Below are positions 9,898-21,400 of a stretch of 29,861 nt of DNA, piece by piece. A program made the position numbers and the translations under genes. This DNA is from Ministeria vibrans ATCC 50519 (taxonomy: Eukaryota > Opisthokonta > Filasterea): NCBI GenBank assembly GCA_943704425.1, contig CALSCP010000642.1:60717-90577 (forward strand), given 5' to 3'. Under the pieces are notes generated by a model. It was not told where the DNA came from and ran no database searches. It was given only the letters and a program-made list of their open reading frames with translations. Position 1 is the stretch's first letter. Each line of letters begins with the position of its first letter.

Positions 9898-9915
9898 GGT
9901 TTCAAAGATTTGTAA
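7990..9915 (+). CDS. RHL1: RHL1-like topoisomerase VI-associated protein, 5 exons
   Basis: Exons are 7990-8033, 8099-8614, 8715-8791, 8913-9170 and 9254-9915. Introns are 65, 100, 121 and 83 bp, and the joined frame gives 518 residues. The N-terminus is Ser/Asp-rich and basic with nuclear-localisation-like patches (SARKRP, KKRTPVKK). The core (about residues 222-338) reads KRQDKVKGNYLVSFPGRF, GGRIGAVKDI, PVVYVDFDSGRLKMHGVVV, RFHTLEC and, in the next exon, VIVLSQCYWIGRAEDNPEE. In plant RHL1 (ROOT HAIRLESS 1) the corresponding blocks are FLFSFPG, GKIGDLKDL, YLDFPQGQMKLFGTIVYP and WWIGTKEENPEE. Plant RHL1 binds DNA and partners topoisomerase VI (TOP6A/TOP6B/BIN4) in endoreduplication. The C-terminus (about 376-518) is extremely acidic, with long Glu and Asp runs encoded by GAA/GAT microsatellites. 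The family call rests on these motifs; the role outside plants is inferred. Confidence 0.8.
9601..9671 (+). repeat. (GAA)n microsatellite encoding a poly-Glu tract
   Basis: More than 20 consecutive GAA codons, with one early interruption (GGG near 9606), lie inside the last exon of the RHL1-like gene. They encode an uninterrupted acidic run. The strand is purely purine, so slippage and triplex formation are plausible. Confidence 0.95.
9854..9894 (+). repeat. (GAT)n microsatellite encoding poly-Asp
   Basis: About 13 GAT codons lie near the C-terminus of the RHL1-like protein, just before the final GFKDL. The frame is maintained to the stop. Confidence 0.95.
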
Positions 9916-10319
<404 letters not shown>

Positions 10320-12404
10320 ATGCTGCGGCTCCTTCTCTTGGCCGTTCTTTTGACCGCACTGCAAGGTACCGAATATTGACGTCACTCTTTCGGCGTTGCA
10401 CTCTCTCGTCGCCTCTGGTCGTCGCCATGGATACTTCAAAGTAGTCTGTACTGGTGCTCCAGACATCTTCCGAATCGATTTATCCTGCCACCCTTTGTTG
10501 TTTCTGACTTTTCCGCATTCGTTTTCCTTTTTTTCCATTTTTCCATATTTTTTCTTCTTTTGGAACGTGCAGTGTCTGCCCAGTGCCTTAATGACGGCGT
10601 CCTGGTGGGCCCTCTATGCGAAGATCCCTACGAGCTTGTCTTTGGCAGCCCTTCGTCGAACGACACGAGCCCACTGGTGCAAGTAGATACAGAGAGGAAC
10701 ATTCTGTATATGTTTGGTTTGACGACGGGCAGTGCTGCTGACGGGCTGCTCGGCGGCACCTTCCTCGTTGCGCAGAACCTGACTGCCAACGAGACGTTGT
10801 TTTCTATCAATGTGTTTGGCGACGGCACCATAGCGACACCAAAGTACATCCTTGTGCGTCCGTTGGACTCAGACGCGAACACGCTTCGCCTCGCTGCCTT
10901 CGACGCCGCCACGAACACCTCCTTCTACTGCAAGTGCGACGCGCTCACGGGAACGCTTACCAGCGTACAGTCATTGTAAGGCAAACCTATCTTTATTTCA
11001 TGCGCGACGTCCGTCGACTCAATTTGTCTTCTGTTTGGTTTCCAGCGACGGCTTTGAATCTCGTTTGCTCGCCTACGTGAGCACCGACTCGATCATTTCG
11101 TTGGCTGTGGAGTCGTCGGGGAAGGTGCTCCTGCAACTTCACAATACACTCGACGAGGACACCATTCTGGACAGCTGGGAGATCATTGCTGCGGGACTCG
11201 ACCCGGCCATTGAACCACTGGCCATGGTGGTTGACACTGTCAACGACAATGTTTACGTCATGTGTTCTACAGACCAACCGGTCACCGGCGTATCCTCGGG
11301 TAAAAAGGATATTACCTTCCAAAAGTTCAGTTTGCAGTCGTTCACCGTCACTGCAAGCCTGCAACTGACCAACTCCCGCGACAAGTTCGCCTGTCAAGGC
11401 TGTCTTGCCCTCGACATCATCGACAACGCCGTTTACGCTGTGGGCTACGGCACCGGCGACATGTTTGACCAGACGACAACCAGCATCGAAGAAAACACAG
11501 ACTTGTTCCTGGTGCGCCTCACCCTCGACCTCAAAGTTGTGTGGTTTCGCTATATCATCAAGATTCCATCGGACCGCCTCGTAGCGTCTGCTTTTGTCTT
11601 TGACGCCGTCCTCAACGTTGCGTACATTGCGAACCATCGATCGTCATCGACTTCCGGATTTTTCTTGCACATTGACACCGACTCATCTTTTGCCATCTAC
11701 AACGATTTTTTTGACGGTCCCACGTCCTCGCTTGCCTTCGATCCAATCCGCAAGGCTATTTACATCGGACGCGCCTCCAACTCGCAGTTATCCGACATCA
11801 TTGTGACCTATCGCTGCAACCCTGCCTATCAGTGCGCCTGTACCGCTGGCTACGTTGGCTATTTGTGCGATTCGACTGGCCCCTGCACTGCCACTGCCTC
11901 AGCGGACTTTTGCCACTCGGTGGGCTCGTGTGTCGACACCTCGTCCTGCCTTCCTGCCTCTTCCGATCCTGCCTTTAACAACGCGTCGTACATCAACGGC
12001 GCGATGGGTCTCACTGCTGTCGAGCAGGAGAACCGTCTTTATCGTCACTACTACAAGGCGGCTGTTCCGGGTAGCGTGCAGGTCGATACGGAACGCGTCA
12101 TCCACGTCTATAGTCTCTCTACGGGCACTCTTTTGTCGACGAGCACGCAGCTCTTTGACGCCTACCTCTACGCCGCCGACTTTGCCATCGACGACAACAT
12201 GTTCCTCGGCTACAACTCGGCTCACAACCTCTCTGAGCCAGTCGTCTGCACCGTCGTTCATCAGTTGTTCACCCAAACCTCCGATGTCTGGACTCAAGTG
12301 TACGCAGAGGGAAGGAACCTCATTCGAGCCGTGGCATATGGTCCCGGAAACCAGGAAGTCTATGTCTTTGTCAATTCGAAAGGTAAAAAATTAAAAACAA
12401 TATC

Positions 12405-12451
<47 letters not shown>

Positions 12452-15400
12452 TAATAATAATAACAATAACAATGATAATAATAACAACAATAATAATAAC
12501 AATAATCATAATAACAATAATAAAAACAACAACAATAGTTATAATACTTATCATATTTTTAATATTTTAATGATTATTGCTTTTTAAAAATTAATACTGT
12601 TATGTTTTTAGACAACTTTATGGGCTTTGGTGGCGTGACTGACTCCACATACGTCTACGTGGTTGTTCACCAGCCCACACTGTCTGGGAGTGTGCGACAG
12701 GTGCTGCGCTATGGCGGTGGAGTTGATGAGCAAGTGTTTGCTGCCAAGTCCTCGGTACAGCACGCGAGCGTTTTCGCTGTGGGCAGCTCATCGTCGCCGA
12801 CAGTCGACTCGCACACCAATCAAGGTGGCATGGACGCCATGCTCTTGCGGATGTCCGACAGTGGAACCAATGTGTCAATGACGGGCGCGGTCTTTGTGGG
12901 CGGTCCTTCCGACGAACAGTTTAATGGGGTGTCAGTGAGTGACGCTTACGACATTGTCTGGGCCGTGGGCACCACTTCCGGTGATATACCGATGTACATG
13001 CAAGTCATGGCAAACTCCATCAGCGCCATGCTTGTTGTGCGCTACAAAGCCAGTGATATGTCCGTCGGCTTTGTTCGTATCGTCGAACTGGATAGTAACA
13101 GGTTCACCGAGCGGGGCCTTGCCATCGCTGCCGACATGACCCTTAACCGTGTATATGTGACCGGCGAGCGTTATAATAGTGGCGAGGTTGATTACATTCT
13201 GGCCGTTTTGGATGCTACCACCGGTAACCTTGTGGACTTTACCGAGGCCCACTCAGCCCTTGATACGTCGTACACTGGTGTCTACGTGGACACCAACACA
13301 CATTCGGTGTTTACCACAGGTCGTCAAGACACCTCTTCGCAGACGTATGCTTTATTTGAAGTGCACTGTGGCGTTGACGACTTCCGCTACAGCATGTGTG
13401 AGTGTCCCATAAACTCGTATGGCGATGGGTGCGCCACGAGTTTGTGCGCCAACCCGAATGTCTTTGGTGCCAACTGCAACCAGTCTCTGTGCGATTCCGA
13501 TCCCTGTATCAACGGTGGCACCTGCATCAGCGAGTCGCTTGTGTCATTTGTGTGCGCATGCAAGACAAACTATGGCGGCTCGCAATGTCAGCTTTCGTGC
13601 GATGTGTGCGGCACCAACTCGACAGGTTGTGCCTTCACTGACGATGGCCAGGTCGTGTGCATCTGTGATCCGGGGCACACAGGCGACCGTTGTCAAGACA
13701 GTGCATGTTCCAGCGACTGTGGTACCTTGGGTGTTTGCTCAAGCTATCGCTCCTGCAGCTTGGCCAGCAGCAAGATCATTTGGGGTTTGGGAAAAACGCT
13801 GAACTCGGGCGATCGCTACTTCTCGTACTTGGCTCCGACCAGTCTGGCCGAGACAAACGAAATCTTTGTTGTCAACTCACTCGGTGCTGATGTCATGTGG
13901 AATGGCATTTTAATATCAGAGCCCAACGCGTTCTTCTTCTATGTGAACACGCAGACGGGCGTTGCCGCCAACGTGAGCGAGTCCTTGATGCCGTCCCAAG
14001 TGCCCCATTCTGCCATCGGCGTTGCCGTGCGCCACCACCTTTCCACCACCAATCAGTATGTTCTTACGACGACCATCTTTGGGAAAAACTACGGCAATGT
14101 CGCTCTTGTGGATACCGTCACTCGACAAGTCTCCGTCAGTGCGAACATGTACGCTATAGTTTTTTTTGTGTGTGTGTCTCTCTCTCACACGCAAGCGAAT
14201 CTTCCTCTCCTTCCCTCTCGCCTTCTCTTTTTAGTTCAACGTCTTCTGGCCTCGTTGTGACTTCTATCACGTACTCTTCCACAGCCGATTTGGTCGCTGT
14301 CAGTCTGTTCTCGCAGGGTAAGAATCCACATACGATTGGATTTTTTTTGTTCAATCCACTCTCGGGCGGCTTTACATCGTTTTTTTTTTTGACTTTTTTC
14401 TTTTCTTCCTTTTCTTGTTTGTAGCGTCTCAGTTTTTGACACACACTAACGCAGGCACTGTACATGACAGCTACGTTTTGTTCTTGGATCCGCTGAATCT
14501 TTCTGTGGTCAGATCAGCGCAAATTGCGTCCGACTCGGATCACAACGATTGGATCAGGAAAATTGATTCCTCTCCCGAGTTTGTATACGTCGCAGTCGAG
14601 ACCCAAGGCGACTTGGGTGGACCGCTGTCGCTGGGGCGAATTGTTGCCCTTAAAATGGACCCCACGACGGCCACCGTGATCAGTTCGACCAAGTTTGGGA
14701 CGGACACGTCCGACGTGCATGCTATGGTAGTCGATGCAACTCGTGATCGTCTCTTTATTGGCGGAAAATCGGGCACCGACATGCCCGAGTGGGGCTTTTA
14801 CAAGGGGGCCCGCTCTCACTTTGATTTTGTGGCTATTCTGACGCTGGATGTTGAACTCCTGAAGATAGTCAGTGTCGCCGATGCAGCCGAACCCGCGTCT
14901 CAAGTGAACGCCTTTGTTGTCGACTCGGTGCTCCACACCCTTTACGTCGCTCTCCAGTACTACATCTCATCGACTGAAGCTGCCTCCAAGGTGTTTCAGC
15001 TGAGTACCATTACTGGTGAGACTCAGAGCGTCGTGTCGCACGTTGATTACGACGAGCCCTACCGCGTCAACTCTATGTTGGTTGATCCCGTGCGTCACTC
15101 CGTCATCGAGCTTGGTCTCTACGGTGCCTATCGTGAAGAAGACTTCCTCGTCTGGTCCACATGTTTAGCGGCCAACGTCACCTACATTGCGGCCACGTGC
15201 CAGTGTCCACTCATTGTCAACGGGACCTCGTGCGACAATGCCAACTGCGACTCGAGTCCGTGCATGAACGGTGGCAGTTGTACGATTACTCCACTTGCCT
15301 ACGATTGTACTTGTCCCGTCGACTACGTTGGCAACCAATGCGAAAGCACTCCGTGCGATCCAAACCCGTGTGGTGCCAACTCGACCGCCTGTACAATTGT

Positions 15401-18400
15401 TGGTGATTCGTTTGTGTGCACCTGTGACGAAGCACACACAGGTCGTGTGTGCCAGCACTATGCGTGCGATTCTGACTGCGGCTCTCTTGGCACGTGCACG
15501 CGTTTCTATGCGTGTAACGCATCCATAACGGAGGCCATTGCGACGATGAACACATCGGGCATTGGGTTTCGCCGGGAGGCTCTGATCACGCGCTCTAACA
15601 GCGACAATTATGCGTTCATTGCGACTTCAGTTGATGCCGGTATAAGTTGGCTTGGCATCACGAATGGTCCTGCCGCGACCTATTACGGGTTTATCGGTCT
15701 CTCCACGCAATGGGCAAATTTCTACTTGCCGCCAGTGAGTAGCAGTGTTGACCACAGCTGCAAAGGCGTTGCCTACCGTTCGGTTGCAACTCCTTACAAC
15801 TATGCGCTTCTCATGTTCAATGATGGGGGCGTTTATTCTGGGAAAATTGCTGTGTTTGACGCGACGACGAAACAGTATGCGTTTGAGGTCGACTTGTAAG
15901 TACTACATGTTGTGTTTATTCTTATTAACAATAATATAAGTATAATAATTTTATTATTATTATTATTATTATTTTTATTTTGCTACTATTGTAATTATTA
16001 TTGTCATTATGATAATACTTAATAAATTTACTTTATTCTCCTATTTTGTTTTCTCTTGCCTAACATAGCTATCCGAGCACCGAGTGCAATTTTTTTCCCG
16101 CCTCTATCGACTATTCTGCTACGCAAGATTTGCTTGTGTTTGTGGTTCAATCCAATGGTATCAAAAAGAAAACGTTTTTTTTTTCCCTCTCACTAACTCT
16201 TTTACTTTCTTTTCTTTGACAGACGTAAATTACGCTCCGCACTCCAACCCCGAGGGCAACAACGACGTATACGTGCTCTTCTTGAACCCAATTTCGCTTG
16301 CCGTGAGCCATTCCGTGCAACTTCGGTCGCTGTCGGGCGGTGACGAGTTTGCGGGCAAGTCGAGCTGTGACGCGACAAGTGACTTTGTCTTTGTCGCCGG
16401 ACTGACGACAGGCGACTTTGGCGGTCCTATTCCCGCCTCAGGCGTTGATATTTACATTGTGAAGATCAACCCTCTAAACGCAGCGCCACTCGCATATGGC
16501 CGTGCAGGCTCGGTGTCCTCCCCTGATCAGGTCTACGATGTTGCTGTGGACGCGCCCACGGAGCATGTCTACGTGAGCGGCGCCACCTATGGCGATATTC
16601 CTGAGTTTGGTGTTAGGGCAACTCCCACGACGAGCACCAACATTCTCATTGTGTTCAACTTGGACTTGCACCTTTTGAATATTCTATCGGTGGCCGGCGA
16701 CGACGTTTCATACATCATCTCGCTAGCACTTGACAGTGCGCTGCACACACTCTATGCGAGTGTTGTCAACACGAATCTTGTAAGCCCCAATGCTCTCTAC
16801 ACGACTGTGCACCAGTTTAGCACGATCAGTGGGGAGCACATTTCTTTTTCTACGCCGTTGGAGAGCAGTCCCAATACCATTGAGGCGCTCATGGTGGACG
16901 CGACGCGTCAGTCTCTTGTCCAGCTTGCCACCGTGGGACCGTACAACGAAGAAAATTTTATCGTGAGCACTAGTTGCACGACAGCGAGTCTCGTTGACGT
17001 CCCGGCCACCTGTCAATGTCCCATGATCTACAATGCGACGTCATGTGAACCTTTTACCGAGTGCGACTCCAATCCATGTGTCAATGGTGGCACTTGTGCG
17101 GCTACGCCTGGGTTCTTAAAGTGCACCTGTCCGTCGCACTTCATGGGTACATACTGTGAGGATACGCCTTGTGACCCCAACCCATGCGGTGCAAACTCGA
17201 CGGCATGTACGATTGTCTCTACAACATTTGAGTGTACATGTGACGCAGCACACACGGGTCCTGTGTGTGAGCACTATGCGTGCGATTCCGACTGTGGCAC
17301 CCTGGGCATTTGCACCGATTTTTTTTCGTGTGATGCTTCGCTGGACGGCACCGCACTCACCTATTCGCTCACAGGCTCGGGCTCGCGTCTCACTGGTCTC
17401 CTTTCGCGCACCACTGGTGAAGACTGGGTGCTACAGATGGTCTATGTGCCCTCGGGAGTCTCGTTTGCCTCCAGCACGTACGCTTATTCGACGGTGTACG
17501 TCTACCAGGTGAATTACAAGTATGGCATTTACCAGAGCGATGAACAGCCGTTGGTATTGTCGTCGAGCATTCCGGCCGACGTGGCGTACTGTGAGCCAAC
17601 CGGGTACAACTACGTGTTGGTGCAAGATTTGAGCGGAGTTTGGTCGGGACACATTGTGACCCACGATGAAACGCAGCAGCGAGACACGACGACCCAATTG
17701 TACGGAAAAATTTCCTAATATTTTATTATTATTATAATATTAAAATATTATATTTCATACACCATTTTTTTTGTAGCTCTGCTGGGGTCTCCCACAATCT
17801 TCATGTGTTTTCCCTTGCCTACTCAGCAGTTGCCAATGCACTTGTGATGGTCGTTGGAACGAAAGGTACGAATGATTTAATTTTAATTTTTAATTGATTT
17901 AAAATTTCTCTCTCTCTCGTTAGATCCGGCCTACTTGACACACATCAATACAGGTGGCTCGTTGGACATGTACGCGGTGTTTTTGAACAAGACAGATCTT
18001 TCAGTGCTCTATTCGACGCAAATAGCGTCGGAATCGGACAACGACGAGGTGGGAATGTTCTCGAGTTGTGACGCCTCGACAGCCTTTGTTTACCTTGTGG
18101 GTGCAACCAGTGGCAATCTGGGTGGTCCGGTAATGGGCGCGAACGTGGATTTGTTTGTGGCCAAACTTGATGCGGTGACGGGCGCAATGACTGCCGTGAC
18201 CAAGTTGGTTGTTTCAACTACCTTGGACGACGTTTGCAACGATCTTGTCGTTGACGCTGCTACGGGTCACGTTTTTGTGGGCGGCTACATCCATGGTGAT
18301 ATGCCAGAGTTTGGCATTATTGCATCTATGGCACACTCTACTAGCATTGTGGCGGTGTTCGATGTGGACCTGTACTTGTTGCGCGTGATATCGCTTGGGG

Positions 18401-21400
18401 CAGGCGATGCGACGCGCGTGCAGTCGTTTGCGCTCGACAGTGCCATGCATTTGCTGTATGTGGGTGTGCTGAATCGCTATGACTTGTTGCCTGACGTAGC
18501 CATTTCGTCGCTGCACCACGTGAGCACCATCAGTGGCGAGGTAGTCTCCAATGCGACCTACTTTGAGGACGATTCTGGTGGCCAATCTTACATCATTGGT
18601 CCAATGGTGATTGATCCGGTGTCGCGTACGCTTATCCAGGCGGGTCTTTACGGACCGCACACTGAAGAATGGGTGGTGTTGCGCAAGACGTGCTCGTTTG
18701 TGAGTCGTACTGACACACCGGCCTCGTGTCAGTGTCCCATGATTTACAACGGGACGTCATGCTACGCCTACAGCGAGTGTGACTCGAGCCCGTGCATGAA
18801 TGGCGGCACATGCAGTGCCATTCCAGGCTCTTTCACGTGTTCATGTCCCTCTACTTTCGTCGGCACTCATTGTGAATTCTCCGCGTGCAGTTCTGGCTGT
18901 GGTACAGACGGCATTTGCACAGCATTTTTTTCGTGCAACAGTTCGCAGACCACGACGGGATACTCCCTACCGCTCTCCGGCGTCTTTCCTCGCCTCCCGA
19001 CCCTGGTTTCTCCGAGTTCCCTTGAGTTGACAGTGCTTCAGTTTTTTCATGTGCCTGCCGGAACCCCGTTTGCTCAGACGACACTGAGCATTCCCACAGT
19101 GTACTTTTTCTCCGTGGACGTCATGAGCGGCATTGCGGCATCCGATTTTCTGCCCTTGGTGTCCGCTGCGACCAGGGCAGCGGATGTTGCCTTTGTCGAG
19201 CCAACGAATTTCACCTATGTGCTTTTACAAGGTGTTGCGGCGCCTGACCGGACCGGATATGTTGTGATCTTCGACGAGTCAAGCGAAAAACAGTCGTTTT
19301 CTCAATTGACTGCCTCCTCGAGTGGAGCAAACCTTGCAATGTACTCCATTGTGTACTCGGCTGCTGCCGATGCTCTCGTGGTGATTCTCAGCACCGAGGA
19401 CCCTGCCTACTTGACGCACACCAATGCTGCGGGCTCCGATGACATGTATGCGGTGTTTCTCAACAAGACGGATTTGTCGGTGATGTACTCGACACAGATT
19501 GCATCCGACTCCAACGGAAACGAGACGGGATTCTTCTCGACCTGCGATGCATCGTCAAACTTTGTGTATTTTGTTGGGTTGTCCGATGGTGATCTGGGTA
19601 GTCCCGTGTCCACGTCAGGCAGCGATCTGTTCGTGACCAAACTTGATGCAGAGACGGGTTCACTGGTGACCCTCACCAAGTTTAGTACTCCTGGTGGAAA
19701 GGACGCTTGTTACGACGTGGTCGTTGACACAGCCAGCGGACATGTCTTTGTGGGCGGCTCCACGAACGGAAATATCCCCGAGTTTGGCATCGTGGCGTCG
19801 GCGATGGCGAACACTGACATTCTCCTTGTGTTCAATCTTGATTTGCATATGCTTCGGGTTCTGTCGATGGGCACGGGTGATGTTTCGCATGTTCGAGCGC
19901 TCGCCCTTGACAGTGCGCTGCACCTGCTCTACGTGGGTGTTTTGAACGTCAACTTGGCAAACACCGAACATCCTTTCACGTCGTTGCACCATGTCAGTAC
20001 CATCAGTGGCGAGGTCATGTTCAATGTGACCTACTTTGAGGACAGCCCCAACGGCAATTCGTATTCCGTTGATCACATGATCATTGATCCGGTGTCGCGC
20101 ACGCTCATTGAAGCGGGTCTGTTTGGCCCAATGAATGAAGAAGCGGTGGTGACGCGCAAGACCTGTGCGCCTGAGAGTCGTATGGATTTGCCCGCTTCGT
20201 GTCAGTGTCCCATGATCTACAACGGGACGTCGTGCGAGCTCACGAGCGAGTGTGACTCGAGTCCGTGCATGAATGGTGGCACTTGTAGTTCCACGCCAAC
20301 TTCCTTCTTGTGCGCCTGTCCGAATGGCTTTGTGGGCACACAATGCGAGCTATTTGCATGTCACTCCGCGTGCGGCACGCTGGGCACGTGTACCGACTTT
20401 TACTCGTGTAACGCATCACTGGCGTTGACTGCACACACGACTGTACTGACCGGTTCGGCCGCTCGTCATCCTGGTGCTATCTCTCCGGCATCCAGCGCAA
20501 TGTGGGCTTTCCAATTGCTCTATGTGCCTGCTGGAATCACTGCGTACCAGAATACGTATGGCTTCTCGACGGTCTACTTTCAGCGAGTGTCGCTCGCATT
20601 TGGTATTTCCTCCACCGACGGCGCGCCTATCGTGTCATCGTTGAGTACGCCTGTGGACCTGGCCTACTGCGAGCCAACCGGCTACAACTACGTGCTTGTA
20701 CAAGAGGAAAGCTCCCCCATGTCGGGCTACATTGGAATTTTTGATGAAACTTCCGAGCGAGTTCAAGTGACTCAAATGTAAGAGAGTTATTGTAATAATA
20801 ATTTAATTAACTTCTATTGTTTCTTAGGGCCTCTTCATCTGGGCTATTGGATTTTCGAGTGTATTCCCTTGCGTACTCAGCTGCCGCCGATGCTCTTGTG
20901 ATGTTTGCATCGACGAAGGGTAATTTTAACACCACAATTTATTATACTTATTATTAATTTTATCGTTATCATTCTTTTGATTTTTTTTATCTGTGCAGAC
21001 TCTGGGTACTTGACGCACACGAATCCGGGCGGTTCGGCGGATTTGTATGCTGTGTTTCTCAACAAAACGGACCTTTCTGTGCTCTATTCGACGCAGATTG
21101 GGTCCGATTCGGGCGACGAGGAGTCAGGATTTGTTTCGACGAGCGACGCCTCGACAGCCTTTGTGTACTTTGTGGGGTTGACAAAGGGCGATTTGGGCGG
21201 ACCGGCAACTGCCACTGACGATCTACTTATGATCAAACTAGATGCCAAGACGGGCGCACTCTTTGCCGTGAGCAAGGTTGGGACGCCAGGTATGCCTGCC
21301 TTCTGCTCAGACGTGGTCGTTGACGCTGCGACGGAACGTCTTTTTGTGGGTGGCTATGCATTGGCGGACATGCCTGAGTTTGGCATTGTTGCCTCGTTGA

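Noticed and set aside
9558-9905. Minus-strand poly-Ser frame and plus-strand poly-Lys frame
   Set aside because: Both are translations of the GAA/GAT microsatellites in wrong frames; the acidic frame continues the RHL1 homology.
12383-12570. Poly-Ile-encoding extension of receptor exon 3 and the antisense poly-Ile frame
   Set aside because: This is the AAT/AAC microsatellite within an intron bracketed by a good donor and acceptor with matching phase. The next exon continues the repeat homology.
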